64,000 nt of DNA, taken from NCBI RefSeq assembly GCF_024170405.1, contig NZ_JALJYC010000002.1, forward strand, positions 1 to 64,000. The letters are read 5' to 3'. The stretch is from Neisseria perflava (GTDB lineage Bacteria > Pseudomonadota > Gammaproteobacteria > Burkholderiales > Neisseriaceae). The notes beneath the pieces were generated by a model. It did not search any database. It saw only the letters and a list, made by a program, of their open reading frames with translations, and had not been told where the DNA came from. Made by a program: the position numbers and the translations under genes. This document shows, piece after piece, positions 1-8,706 of the stretch. How positions within the stretch are numbered: position 1 is the stretch's first letter; every line of letters begins with the position of its first letter.

Positions 1-126
1 GAGCGGCTGAAAGACAAGAACAAACCGTTTAAAGTCGCCATTAATGCGTGTATGCACAAACTGCTGCGAATTCTGAATGCGCGGGTAAGGGATTACCTGA
101 AGTCAGACGGCCTGCAATGTGCATAA
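1..126 (+). CDS. IS110-family transposase, 3' end only
   Basis: The window opens inside a frame of 41 codons closed by TAA at 124-126. Residues KPFKVAINACMHKLLRILNA followed by RVRDYL match the C-terminal end of IS110/Piv-type transposases, where a K-x-A-(x)n-M-x-K-L-L-x-x-L-N segment is typical. IS110 enzymes are DEDD transposases that usually leave no long inverted repeats, and none is visible downstream. A DUS core on the reverse-complement strand lies within the last codons (near 105-112). Whether the copy is intact cannot be seen because the rest lies outside the window. Family assignment rests on this short tail. Confidence 0.65.
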   Translation, partial: ERLKDKNKPFKVAINACMHKLLRILNARVRDYLKSDGLQCA

Positions 127-296
127 TTAACCGTGTTTGATGTTACTGACCGACGGGTTGGCAACACAGTTGCTACGCATAGAATGGCATAACTATGCAG
201 TCTACCGCTTGCTACGGCTTGCAAGTTATAATTCTATCAAGGTATTGAAATATGCTAATTTGACTATATATTTCTAGAATAATTAAATTACTAGCC

Positions 297-620
297 ATGA
301 TAAGCATGTTATACAAAATTTATGTAGATAACTGTACTGTTATTGCGCCTTATTCCTTAAAACTTACTAGCAATATAGATGTTACCCTTGATAATGTACA
401 AGCAAATGGTGTAGATACTGTTGTTACCCTTGATAAAGTTCCTCAAAAATCTTCTAATACTTCCATGACTGTGAGAAATAGCTGCTTCTATGGTCATGAA
501 ACTCTTAATTCAAGTACACCTACCAACAGGCATTTTTTAAAGGGAAGTACTGAATATTTTAAAACATCATTTTCTTTCCCTATTTTTTACTCATGTTTAA
601 CATCTAAAAAGGTTAGATAA
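297..620 (+). CDS. hypothetical small protein, solenoid-like repeats (copy 1)
   Basis: This 107-residue frame is AT-rich compared with the housekeeping genes that follow. I recognise no family. It contains three short segments of similar pattern, YKIYVDNCTVIAPYSLKL, IDVTLDNVQANGVDTVVTL and TSMTVRNSCF, in which beta-prone residues precede an Asn and a hydrophobic, as in beta-solenoid rungs. The next gene has the same pattern and starts directly after this stop codon, so the two look like diverged tandem copies. No clear ribosome binding site precedes the ATG at 297. A second ATG three codons later (306) is also possible. There is no signal peptide or membrane segment. Confidence 0.5.
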   Translation: MISMLYKIYVDNCTVIAPYSLKLTSNIDVTLDNVQANGVDTVVTLDKVPQKSSNTSMTVRNSCFYGHETLNSSTPTNRHFLKGSTEYFKTSFSFPIFYSCLTSKKVR

Positions 621-995
621 ATGGCCGTAAAAATTAAAAATAGTAACATAAGAAATTTTAATACTCTCGTATCAAGTCCTGCAAGTAATCAAGAAATTGA
701 TATTAGTATCGTCGGCTCCGAAATTGATAATTTCCACACGCTATTAGATATTCGTGATTTTTCTCATGATTATTCTGAATTCTGTAAACAAATAGGTCTT
801 AATGACCCTATTCCTAAAGATGATCTTGTAGATATTCTAACCTTAGTTCATGAAAAGAATTTAACTGTAAGTAATGTCAAAAATTCAAAGTTTGCTCAAA
901 TAAAAGATATTGTTGATGTTATATACAAAATAACTCTTTTATTAAAAAACTGCAGTATAGAAGCTATTAAATCCCACATTTCTTCGTGGTTTTAA
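621..995 (+). CDS. hypothetical small protein, solenoid-like repeats (copy 2)
   Basis: A 124-residue AT-rich frame whose ATG abuts the TAA of the preceding gene, which suggests translational coupling. Four segments share one pattern: VKIKNSNIRNFNTLV, IDISIVGSEIDNFHTLLDI, LTVSNVKNSKFAQIKDIV and LLLKNCSIEAIKSHI. Each has beta-prone residues, an Asn/Ser/Gly turn, then Ile-x-x-Phe, as in a short beta-solenoid. Residues 4-45 can be aligned by eye with residues 7-47 of the upstream protein. A DUS-like hairpin follows the stop codon. No known family is recognised. The AT-rich composition and the neighbouring transposase tail suggest acquired DNA. Confidence 0.55.
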   Translation: MAVKIKNSNIRNFNTLVSSPASNQEIDISIVGSEIDNFHTLLDIRDFSHDYSEFCKQIGLNDPIPKDDLVDILTLVHEKNLTVSNVKNSKFAQIKDIVDVIYKITLLLKNCSIEAIKSHISSWF

Positions 996-1005
996 TTCTG
1001 TCTAA

Positions 1006-1036
1006 AAAGCCATCTGAAAATTTTTCAGATGGCTTT
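1006..1036. terminator. DUS-variant hairpin terminator
   Basis: The arms AAAGCCATCTGAAAA and TTTTCAGATGGCTTT form a near-perfect palindrome. The core GCCATCTGAA differs from the standard DUS by one base. It lies between the rightward small genes and the leftward recG, so it can end both transcripts. Confidence 0.75.
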
Positions 1037-1048
1037 CCTATATTTTAA

Positions 1049-3088
1049 TCACACCCCCAAATACCCTTCCCTGCTCGACAACCACATGTCCAAATGCGCT
1101 TCAACAATATCCGGCCGCTCTTCTATCAGTTTCGGCGCGATTTCGCGGGCTTTTTCCAGCAGGTGCAAATCTTCTTCCAAGTTGGCGAAGCGCAGCATGG
1201 GTACGCCGCTTTGCCGTGCGCCGAGAAATTCGCCGGGGCCGCGGATGTTGAGGTCTTGGCGGGCAATTTCGAAGCCGTCAGTATGCTCGTAAATCACTTT
1301 CAGGCGCGCTTTGGCCAGTTCGCTCAGGGGTTCGGCAAACAGCAATACGCAATGGCTGGCGGCTGCGCCGCGCCCGACGCGCCCGCGCAGTTGGTGCAGT
1401 TGCGCCAAGCCCATGCGCTCGGCGTGTTCGATGACCATCAGGCTGGCGTTGGGGACATCGACGCCGACTTCGATAACGGTAGTCGCGACGAGTACATTCA
1501 GACGGCCTGCGCTAAATTCGGCCATCACTTCGGCTTTTTCGGCGGCTTTCATGCGCCCGTGTACCAAGCCGATGGATAATTCGGGCAAGGCCGCTTGCAG
1601 CTCTTCCAGCGTTTCGGTGGCGGTTTGCAGTTGCAGGGTTTCGCTCTCTTCAATCAGCGGGCAGACCCAATACGCCTGCTGCCCTTTGCGACAGGTGTTC
1701 AACACAAAACCTTCCACTTCGGCACGGCGGGCGTTGTTGACGAGGCGGGTTTTAATCGGGGTGCGGTTGGGCGGCAATTCGTCGATGACGGAGACATCTA
1801 AATCGGCGAAAAAGCTCATCGCCAGCGTGCGCGGGATGGGGGTGGCGGACATCATGAGCTGGTGCACGTCCTGCCCTTTGGTTTTCAAGGCCAGCCGCTG
1901 CGCCACGCCAAAGCGGTGCTGCTCATCGACAATCACAAGGCCGAGATTGTGAAACTGCACGTCATCCTGAAACAGCGCGTGGGTGCCGACGGCAATCGGC
2001 GCAAGGCCGTCTGAAATGGCGGCTTTGTTTTGGTCTTTGGCCTTTTTGCGCTGGCTGCCGGAAAGCCATGCCACAGCCAAGCCCAGCGGCTCAAACCATT
2101 GTTTGAACTTAATATAGTGCTGCTCGGCGAGAATTTCGGTCGGTGCCATCACTGCCACTTGAAAACCGGCTTCGATGGCAGTCAGCGCGGTCAGCGCGGC
2201 GACGATGGTTTTGCCACTGCCGACATCGCCTTGCAGCAGGCGGTGCATGGGGTGGGTTTGCGCGAGGTCGGTGCGGATTTCGGCCAATACGCGCTGCTGG
2301 GCATTGGTGAGGGCGAAGGGCAGGCTGTGCACGAGTTTGTCGGAAAGCTCGCCGTTGCCCGCCAAAGGCTTGGCATTGCCGCTGACGCGCTTTTGCCGCG
2401 CCAGCCGCATGGAAAGCTGCTGCGCCAAAAATTCGTCAAATTTCAGCCGCTGCCACGCGGGAAGCGTGCCGTCGGAGAGCTGGTAGATGGTGTAGCTGGG
2501 CGGCGGCGAATGTAACAGGCGCAGGCTTTCGGCCAAGTGAGGCAGTTTCAGACGGCCTAAGAGTTCGTCGGGCAGGGTGTCGTGCAGCGGAATGACTTCC
2601 AAGGCCGTCTGAATAATGCGGCGCAAAGTGGGCTGGTTGAGGCCGTTTACCGTCGGATAAACGGGGGTCAGGCTTTCGGCAAGTCCGCCGCTGTCGGCAT
2701 CGCGGATTTTCGGGTGTATCATCTCGTCGCCGTAAAAGCCGTGTTTGATTTCGCCCACGGCGCGGATACGTTTGCCCACTGCCAACTGCTTCTGGTGGCT
2801 GGGATAAAAATGGATAAAACGCAGGTGCAATACGCTGCCCGAGCCGTCGGCAATCTGTACGATTAATTGTTTGCGCGGCTTAAATTGCACCTCTTGGTGC
2901 AACACCTCTCCTTCCACCTGACAGGGCACGCCCGCCGGCGCATCGGCAATCGGCATGATGTGGGTTTCGTCTTCATAGCGCAGCGGCAGGTGCAAGGCAA
3001 CTTCCCACGGCGTGTTGAGATTGAGCTTTTCCAGCTTTTTGGCGGTGGTTTCGGTAATTTTGAGCTGTTTTTGGTGGACGGGCAGCAT
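1049..3088 (-). CDS. recG: ATP-dependent DNA helicase RecG
   Basis: RecG is a superfamily 2 helicase that remodels stalled replication forks and drives branch migration of recombination intermediates. The 679-residue product has the usual length. An N-terminal wedge/OB domain (about 1-170) precedes the helicase lobes, with Walker A GDVGSGKT at 287-294 and the Walker B box DEQH at 388-391 followed by RFGVAQR. The motif V/VI region contains TTVIEVGVDVPNA and QLRGRVGRG. A TRG-like C-terminal part is present (RQDLNIRGPGEFLGARQSG). An in-gene DUS occurs near 2010. It is separated from waaA upstream by a DUS hairpin, so it probably has its own promoter. Confidence 0.97.
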   Translation of the reverse strand: MLPVHQKQLKITETTAKKLEKLNLNTPWEVALHLPLRYEDETHIMPIADAPAGVPCQVEGEVLHQEVQFKPRKQLIVQIADGSGSVLHLRFIHFYPSHQKQLAVGKRIRAVGEIKHGFYGDEMIHPKIRDADSGGLAESLTPVYPTVNGLNQPTLRRIIQTALEVIPLHDTLPDELLGRLKLPHLAESLRLLHSPPPSYTIYQLSDGTLPAWQRLKFDEFLAQQLSMRLARQKRVSGNAKPLAGNGELSDKLVHSLPFALTNAQQRVLAEIRTDLAQTHPMHRLLQGDVGSGKTIVAALTALTAIEAGFQVAVMAPTEILAEQHYIKFKQWFEPLGLAVAWLSGSQRKKAKDQNKAAISDGLAPIAVGTHALFQDDVQFHNLGLVIVDEQHRFGVAQRLALKTKGQDVHQLMMSATPIPRTLAMSFFADLDVSVIDELPPNRTPIKTRLVNNARRAEVEGFVLNTCRKGQQAYWVCPLIEESETLQLQTATETLEELQAALPELSIGLVHGRMKAAEKAEVMAEFSAGRLNVLVATTVIEVGVDVPNASLMVIEHAERMGLAQLHQLRGRVGRGAAASHCVLLFAEPLSELAKARLKVIYEHTDGFEIARQDLNIRGPGEFLGARQSGVPMLRFANLEEDLHLLEKAREIAPKLIEERPDIVEAHLDMWLSSREGYLGV

Positions 3089-3145
3089 GGCGGTATCGTC
3101 GGTTGGTTCGTCTAATCGGGCTATTGTAAAGGAAATTGCCGTAAA

Positions 3146-3183
3146 AAGGCCGTCTGAAACGGGAATCTGTTTCAGACGGCCTT
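3146..3183. terminator. paired-DUS terminator after waaA
   Basis: AAGGCCGTCTGAAAC and GTTTCAGACGGCCTT form a 15-bp stem around a short loop. It stands just downstream of the leftward waaA stop codon and upstream of recG. Both arms contain the AG-form DUS. Confidence 0.85.
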
Positions 3184-3217
3184 GGGCATCTATAAAATAT
3201 GCGCATGCCTATCCACT

Positions 3218-4477
3218 TTAGGATTTGACCACCTTCGCCACTTCCGCCGCCATCAGCGCACTGGCGCCGCGATGTTTCGCCACAAACGCCTGCGCCTTTT
3301 GCGCCATCTCCTGCCGCTGCGTGTCATCGGCCAGCAAATGCTCGGCCGCCCGTCGCCATTCGTCCGCGCTCTGCACCTGCCGCGCCGCGCCCGCCTTGAC
3401 CGCATTTTCACACGCGGAAGCGAAATTATAGGTAGAGTAGCCGAACAGCGTCGGCACGCCGCAGGCAACGGGTTCGATGATGTTTTGGCAGCCGCTATCA
3501 ACTAAGCTGCCGCCAACAAAGGCCACGTCCGCCGCCAGATAGTAGGCAAACAATTCGCCCATGCTGTCGCCAATCCAAACTTGGGTTTGCGCCGACACCA
3601 TATCGTGCGCACTGCGTTTTTGCACGGTATAGCCCATCGCCTGCGCGGTTGCAAAAGCCGTCCGAAAACGCTCGGGATGGCGTGGCACGATGACCAATAA
3701 TGCGTCGCCGCGATAAGCCTGCCACGCTTTGAGCAGCAGCTCGGTTTCGTCTTCGCCTTTGTAAAAGCGCGTGCTGGCGCACACCACAACGGGGCGCTTG
3801 CCGATACGCTCGCGAAACGCCACCGCCAGCGCGCGCATGCTGTCGGGCGGGGTGATGTCGTATTTGCTGTTGCCGCAGATGTGTACGTTAGACGCGCCGA
3901 TAAGGTGCAGCCGTTCGGCGTCGGCAGCGGTTTGCGCGAAACAGCCGCTCAGGGTCTGCATGGCCGGTTCGACCAGACTGTGGATTTTCAGATAGCTGCG
4001 CTGGGATTTTTCCGACAGCCGCGCATTGGCCAGAAACAGCGGCACGCCCGCTTCGGCGCAGCCGTACATCAGATTCGGCCAGATTTCCGTTTCCATCAGA
4101 ATGCCGCAGCACGGTTGGTGTTCGCGCAAAAATTGAGCCACCCATTCGGGGCGGTCATACGGCAAATAGCGGCATTGCGCCTGCGGAAACAGGGATTCGG
4201 CAGTGGCGCGGCCGGTGGGCGTCATCTGCGTCAGCAGCAAGGGCGCGTCGGGGAAATATTGCCGCAACGCCGCCACCAAGGGCTGCGCGGCGCGGGTTTC
4301 ACCCACGGACACGGCGTGTATCCACACCGGCCGTTGCACCGGATTGGGATAAGCGCCGCCAAAACGCTCGTTCCAATGTTCCAAATAGGCAGGGGATTTT
4401 TGCGCACGCTTTTTCAAATAGCGGCGGATAAAGACAGGCGCCATGCGCCATAGAAAGGTGTAGAGGCGGCGAAGCAT
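3218..4477 (-). CDS. waaA: 3-deoxy-D-manno-octulosonate (Kdo) transferase
   Basis: WaaA (KdtA) transfers Kdo from CMP-Kdo to lipid IVA at the inner membrane, the step that joins lipid A to the lipooligosaccharide core. An N-terminal membrane anchor (MLRRLYTFLWRMAPVFI) is followed by the GT-B fold. Family signatures are WIHAVSVGETRAAQPL, ILMETEIWPNL, FLANARLSEKS and, near the C-terminus, FVGGSLVDSGCQNIIEP. The frame stays open to a TTG at 4513, but the ATG at 4477 gives the usual start MLRRLY and about 419 residues, so I chose it. No strong Shine-Dalgarno is visible for either start. Confidence 0.95.
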   Translation of the reverse strand: MLRRLYTFLWRMAPVFIRRYLKKRAQKSPAYLEHWNERFGGAYPNPVQRPVWIHAVSVGETRAAQPLVAALRQYFPDAPLLLTQMTPTGRATAESLFPQAQCRYLPYDRPEWVAQFLREHQPCCGILMETEIWPNLMYGCAEAGVPLFLANARLSEKSQRSYLKIHSLVEPAMQTLSGCFAQTAADAERLHLIGASNVHICGNSKYDITPPDSMRALAVAFRERIGKRPVVVCASTRFYKGEDETELLLKAWQAYRGDALLVIVPRHPERFRTAFATAQAMGYTVQKRSAHDMVSAQTQVWIGDSMGELFAYYLAADVAFVGGSLVDSGCQNIIEPVACGVPTLFGYSTYNFASACENAVKAGAARQVQSADEWRRAAEHLLADDTQRQEMAQKAQAFVAKHRGASALMAAEVAKVVKS

Positions 4478-4667
4478 AAACGGGCAATCGAAAATAAGGC
4501 AAAACGGCGGCAAACCGTTGGAATCCGGCAGAAACTTTCAACCATTCTTTCAGACGGCCTGATACAGTCGCCCCCTTCATTTGATACCGCGCTACTGCGC
4601 TTTATCTCAAACTAACGAAACGGCTGTATTTTACCGGCCGGGATGGTTTCATCTGCCTGACGTTTTA

Positions 4668-4829
4668 GAACCTGTATTCATAAGATTGATAGATGGATTT
4701 TTGTTGAATAATCATACGAATACAAGGCGGACTTTTACGCCAATAGTCCACTATTGGCGTAAAAGTCCAACGCGGTAGGCGTGTGGTTAGGCAATAAAAA
4801 AACGCTATCAAGATTGTGAATACAGGTTC
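4668..4829. mobile_element. MITE-like element with terminal inverted repeats
   Basis: The outer 13 bases GAACCTGTATTCA (4668-4680) recur inverted at 4817-4829. Similarity continues inward to about 26 bp with three mismatches (ending TTGATAG). The element is flanked on both sides by TTA (4665-4667 and 4830-4832), a plausible 3-bp target duplication as made by some IS5-group elements. It has no coding capacity. The centre holds a second perfect palindrome, GGACTTTTACGCCAATAG and its complement, at 4729-4768. This looks like a non-autonomous miniature transposon. It fills most of the gap between waaA and the FUSC gene, and I see no other feature there except a DUS half near 4550. Confidence 0.65.
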
Positions 4830-4886
4830 TTATATATAGGCAGACCATTCTAGCCCATTTTTCCCGCCAACGAAATGCCGCTTTTT

Positions 4887-6062
4887 TCAGACGGCCTCGG
4901 CGCGCGGTTCTTCTTCACGCGCGTCGGCTTTATTGCCGCGCAGGTGTTCGCGCAGGCGTTGGCGCTCGTGCGCGTCCAGCCATTTGCGGCGCGTGCGCTG
5001 CAACAGAATCACCAGCGCCGCCACTTCGCTGCGGGTATTGGTGCCCAGCCAGACAAAGCCCTGCCATTCAAACGGCAGATGTGCCGCCATTTTGCCCAGT
5101 TCGGGATTCAGGCGGGTGTCGATACGGATACGGCGGGCGTAGTGGCCTTTAATCAGGCGCACGGTCAGGCGCAGTTCGCGCTGCAACCGGGTAAAATGGC
5201 GTTCGAGCAGTTTTTTTTCATCCTCGCTCAACTCGGTGTTCGGCAATTTGGCGGCGGTGTTGAGTAATAGCTCGGTGCTGTTGACGATTTTGCGGTGCGC
5301 CAACTGCATGGCCTCCATCGCGGCGCGGGAAATATGGCTTTCGCCGGAAGTTGCCGCCAAATGGCTGCGGCTTTGCACCAAGCGCGAATTGATTTTTTTC
5401 ATTTTGGCGGCGTTCTGCTCATACTGCTCGCGCGTCATGCGCTTGCCGCTGCCGATTTCGGCCATCAGACGGCCGCATTCGGTGAGGTTGTCTGCCAGCA
5501 TAAAGCGCCACATCAGCGTCGAGCGCAACGGCAGCAGCTTGGCGGCGCAAATGGCAATCAACGCGCCGAGTAAAACATTAAACGCCCGCATTAAGCTGCT
5601 GTGCAGCCATTCGTCGCCCGTGTTCGCCAGCAGCATACACATCGTCAGCCCCGCCAGCATATGAATGTAGCCATTTTTTCCCACCGCCCACCAACCGGCC
5701 AAAGCGCTGGTGGTGCCGACGGTCAGGTAAAACAAAATGCCGTTATGAAAATACTGCTGGTTGAGCCACAACACGGCCAAACCGATGCCCAAGCCGATGA
5801 CCGTGCCCAGCATACGTTCCACCGCCTTGGAATAAATTGCCCCCTGAAACTGCAACATGCCCAAGACCACGAATACCGTCATGCCGATCCATTCACCGTG
5901 TTGCAGATGAAACAGCCGCGCAATCAGCGTTGCCAGCAACACCGCCAACCCCAGCCGCACGGCATGAATCAGGCGGCGGTGGCGGTAGCGTTCGTAAGAA
6001 TTGAGCCAACGCTCGGCAAAGTGGACACGTTCGGATGTTTTCATGGGCGGGCGCGAAATCAT
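4887..6062 (-). CDS. FUSC-family inner-membrane protein (putative aromatic acid exporter)
   Basis: The N-terminal half (about residues 30-190) contains roughly six hydrophobic segments, including LGLAVLLATLIARLF, IGMTVFVVLGMLQF and AFNVLLGALIAICAAKLLP. The conserved stretch FQGAIYSKAVERMLGTVIG resembles the FUSC/YccS/AaeB membrane domain. The C-terminal half is a soluble, helical, charged region. Such proteins are proposed exporters of aromatic or hydroxylated acids, but the substrate here is unknown. The ATG at 6062 is used; 6044 (MKTSERV) is equally possible, and an upstream TTG extends the frame. The last codons GAG GCC GTC TGA are a DUS, so the uptake sequence supplies the stop codon. Confidence 0.8.
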   Translation of the reverse strand: MISRPPMKTSERVHFAERWLNSYERYRHRRLIHAVRLGLAVLLATLIARLFHLQHGEWIGMTVFVVLGMLQFQGAIYSKAVERMLGTVIGLGIGLAVLWLNQQYFHNGILFYLTVGTTSALAGWWAVGKNGYIHMLAGLTMCMLLANTGDEWLHSSLMRAFNVLLGALIAICAAKLLPLRSTLMWRFMLADNLTECGRLMAEIGSGKRMTREQYEQNAAKMKKINSRLVQSRSHLAATSGESHISRAAMEAMQLAHRKIVNSTELLLNTAAKLPNTELSEDEKKLLERHFTRLQRELRLTVRLIKGHYARRIRIDTRLNPELGKMAAHLPFEWQGFVWLGTNTRSEVAALVILLQRTRRKWLDAHERQRLREHLRGNKADAREEEPRAEAV

Positions 6063-6122
6063 GGCGAAAATCAAGATGTAATCATACCTGAAACGGGATT
6101 TTTAGACGACAGGTATGACAAA

Positions 6123-6156
6123 AGGCCGTCTGAAAATTTAAATTTTCAGACGGCCT
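6123..6156. terminator. perfect 34-bp DUS palindrome
   Basis: AGGCCGTCTGAAAATTT (6123-6139) is directly followed by its exact complement (6140-6156). It lies just downstream of the leftward secB stop codon and is the likely end of the grxC-secB transcript. Confidence 0.85.
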
Positions 6157-6183
6157 CATCAAGCGCTGCACAATCCATGCGGA

Positions 6184-6618
6184 TTAGGCGTTGCCTTCCT
6201 GCTGTTGCTGGTAAATCGCTTCAAAGTTAATCGGCGCGAGCAATACCGGCGGGAAGCCTGCGCGGGTCACGGTTGAAGAAATGGCTTCGCGCGCATACGG
6301 GAACAGGATGTTCGGGCAGGCCACGCCGAGCAGCATTTGCACGTCTTCTTCCGGAATGTTTTCTAAACGGAAAATACCGCTTTGGGTCACTTCGTTCAGG
6401 AACATGGTGCGGTCTGCGCCCAGTTTGGCAGTCACGGTTACGGTAACGTCCACGCCGTAGAAGCCTGCTTCCAACTGGCTGCTGGAGGTAGAAACGCGCA
6501 TATCCACTTCAGGTTCGCCGTTTTCCAGGAAAATCTGCGGGGCGTTGGGCACTTCCAACGACAAGTCTTTTACATACAGACGTTCAATGCTGAATACGGG
6601 TTGCAATTCTTCTGCCAT
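6184..6618 (-). CDS. secB: protein-export chaperone SecB
   Basis: SecB is a tetrameric cytosolic chaperone that keeps pre-proteins unfolded and delivers them to SecA. The 144-residue product starts [20 protein letters not shown] and contains the family segments [38 protein letters not shown] and [19 protein letters not shown]. The ATG at 6618 has TTGGAAA a few bases upstream and agrees with neisserial SecB; the frame extends four codons further to a TTG. It lies 25 bp after grxC in the same direction, a pairing that is common in Proteobacteria. Confidence 0.97.
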   Translation of the reverse strand: MAEELQPVFSIERLYVKDLSLEVPNAPQIFLENGEPEVDMRVSTSSSQLEAGFYGVDVTVTVTAKLGADRTMFLNEVTQSGIFRLENIPEEDVQMLLGVACPNILFPYAREAISSTVTRAGFPPVLLAPINFEAIYQQQQEGNA

Positions 6619-6643
6619 TTTTATTTCCAATCAAATAAAGGGG

Positions 6644-6901
6644 TTAGGGATTGAGTAAATCGTTGAGTTCGCCTTTTTGCTGCAAGGCATATAAATCGGT
6701 AAAACCGCCGACGTGAGTGTCGCCGATGAAAATCTGCGGAATGCTGCGTTGACCGGAAAGCTGCTGCATTTCGGCGAAGTCTTCAGGATTTTGATCGACG
6801 CGGATTTCTTTGATGTCGGTCACGCCCACTGCGGCCAGCAGCTTTTTGGCCATGGAGCAGTAAGGGCAAAACGCGCCGGTGTATAGGGTAACGGGTTGCA
6901 T
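6644..6901 (-). CDS. grxC: glutaredoxin 3
   Basis: This small glutathione-dependent thiol-disulphide oxidoreductase has 85 residues, the normal size. The dithiol active site CPYC is at residues 12-15, preceded by VTLYTGAF. The cis-Pro glutathione-binding segment SIPQIFIG and the GGFTDL motif are present. The chosen ATG gives MQPVTLYTG; an upstream TTG extends the frame by five codons. It is first of the two-gene unit grxC-secB. Confidence 0.95.
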   Translation of the reverse strand: MQPVTLYTGAFCPYCSMAKKLLAAVGVTDIKEIRVDQNPEDFAEMQQLSGQRSIPQIFIGDTHVGGFTDLYALQQKGELNDLLNP

Positions 6902-7161
6902 GGTCGGTTTCTTCAATCAATAATGTCTTTACTATATGGGCAGCAGGCGGATTTTACAAGCGGTTTTGAGTATCGCTTGCCCAATCGGATAAACGGGCGC
7001 TTTTTTTCAAAGGCTTTCAGACGGCCTTATCGTGGCAAAACGGGCGTTTTTGCAGTATGATGGAGGCCGTTTATTATCTGCTTGAATGCAAGCTGCTTTT
7101 GCCATCGGTTTTTGAAAAAGAATTGATTGCAAAAGTATTTTTTATATTGATTGGAACAACC

Positions 7162-8655
7162 ATGTTAGCCGGAATCCCGATTCCTAAGGACACTATCCGT
7201 CCGCCCGAAACCGTATTGGTCAACATCACGCCGCAGGAAACCCGCGTGGCGGTCTTGGAAGAAAACAATATTTGCGAACTGCATATCGAGCGCAACAGCG
7301 GCCACAGCTTGGTCGGCAATATTTATTTGGGCGTGGTGCGGCGCGTGTTGCCGGGTATGCAGAGCGCGTTTGTGGATATCGGCTTGGAACGCGCGGCATT
7401 TTTGCATATTGTCGATGTGTTGGAACAGCGGCGCAATCCCGATGAAACCCAGCGTATCGAGCATATGCTGTTTGAGGGGCAGTCGGTATTGGTGCAGGTT
7501 ATCAAAGACCCGATTAACACCAAAGGCGCGCGCCTTTCTACGCAAATTTCGCTGGCGGGGCGTTTTCTCGTTCACCTGCCGCAAGACGAGCATATCGGCA
7601 TTTCCCAGCGCATTGAAGACGAAGCCGAGCGCAGCAGCCTGCGCAACCGTCTGCAAAACCTGCTCTCGGAAACCGACTGCCACGGCTACATTATCCGCAC
7701 CAATGCGGAAAACGCCACCGACGAGCAGCTTCAGGCCGACATCAGCTACCTGACCAAGGTGTGGGAACATATCCAATACCAAGCCAAAACCCAGCCGCCG
7801 GAAACCCTGCTGTATGAAGATTTGCCGCTGACCCTGCGCGTGTTGCGCGATATGTTCAGCATAGACACGCAGAAAATTCTGGTGGACTCTACCGAAAACC
7901 ACCGCCGCATGACGCAGTTTGCCGAGCAATATGTACAAGGCGCAGTGGACAAAATCGAGCTGTTTAAAGGCGACCGGCCGCTGTTTGAAACCCACAATAT
8001 CGAGCAGGAAATCAACCGCGCCTTACAACCGCGCGTCAACCTCAATTTCGGCAGTTACCTCATCATCGAATCTACCGAAGCGATGACCACTATTGATGTG
8101 AACACCGGCGGCTTTGTCGGTGCGCGCAACTTCGATGAAACCATTTTCCGCACCAACCTCGAAGCCTGCCATACCATCGCCCGCGAACTGCGCCTGCGCA
8201 ACCTCGGCGGCATCATCATCATCGACTTCATCGACATGGCGCAGGAAAGCCACCGCGAAGCCGTGTTGCAGGAGTTGGCCAAAGCCCTGAGTTTCGACCG
8301 TACCCGCGTTACCCTCAACGGCTTTACCAGCTTAGGACTGGTGGAATTGACCCGTAAACGCTCGCGCGAAAACCTCAACCAAATTCTGTGCGAACCCTGC
8401 CCCGCCTGCCAAGGCCGAGGCCGTCTGAAAACGCCGCAAACCGTGTGCTACGAAATCCAGCGCGAAATCGTACGCGAAGCCCGCCGCTACGACGCGCAAT
8501 CCTTCCGCATTCTCGCTGCGCCGAATGTGATTGATTTGTTTCTCGACGAAGAATCGCAATCCTTGGCCATGCTGATTGATTTTATCGGCAAACCGATTTC
8601 GCTGGCGGTGGAGACGGCTTATACGCAAGAGCAGTATGATATTGTTTTGATTTAA
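7162..8655 (+). CDS. rng: ribonuclease G
   Basis: RNase G (CafA) is an endoribonuclease of the RNase E/G family that matures the 5' end of 16S rRNA and turns over some mRNAs. The 497-residue product has an S1 domain at its start (IYLGVVRRVLPGMQSAFVDIG), catalytic acidic segments TTIDVNTGG and IIIDFIDM, and the zinc-link cysteines in CEPCPACQGRG. It lacks the long scaffold tail of RNase E. The frame is open from 7057, but the ATG at 7162, with GGA eight bases upstream, gives the usual start MLAGIPIPKD. An in-gene DUS lies near 8420. It is transcribed divergently from grxC-secB. Confidence 0.93.
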   Translation: MLAGIPIPKDTIRPPETVLVNITPQETRVAVLEENNICELHIERNSGHSLVGNIYLGVVRRVLPGMQSAFVDIGLERAAFLHIVDVLEQRRNPDETQRIEHMLFEGQSVLVQVIKDPINTKGARLSTQISLAGRFLVHLPQDEHIGISQRIEDEAERSSLRNRLQNLLSETDCHGYIIRTNAENATDEQLQADISYLTKVWEHIQYQAKTQPPETLLYEDLPLTLRVLRDMFSIDTQKILVDSTENHRRMTQFAEQYVQGAVDKIELFKGDRPLFETHNIEQEINRALQPRVNLNFGSYLIIESTEAMTTIDVNTGGFVGARNFDETIFRTNLEACHTIARELRLRNLGGIIIIDFIDMAQESHREAVLQELAKALSFDRTRVTLNGFTSLGLVELTRKRSRENLNQILCEPCPACQGRGRLKTPQTVCYEIQREIVREARRYDAQSFRILAAPNVIDLFLDEESQSLAMLIDFIGKPISLAVETAYTQEQYDIVLI

Positions 8656-8666
8656 TTGTTTGAAAT

Positions 8667-8700
8667 AAAAATGCCGTCTGAAAATTTCAGACGGCATTTT
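8667..8700. terminator. AT-form DUS palindrome between convergent genes
   Basis: AAAATGCCGTCTGAAA and TTTCAGACGGCATTTT form a 16-bp stem with a two-base loop. It ends both rng (rightward) and the TerC-family gene (leftward). The DUS here is the AT dialect. Confidence 0.85.
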
Positions 8701-8706
8701 GCTCAT

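Noticed and set aside
7057..7161. N-terminal 35-residue extension of RNase G in the open frame.
   Set aside because: The ATG at 7162 has better ribosome-binding spacing and gives the family start; the extension is unlike RNase G and probably represents the leader.
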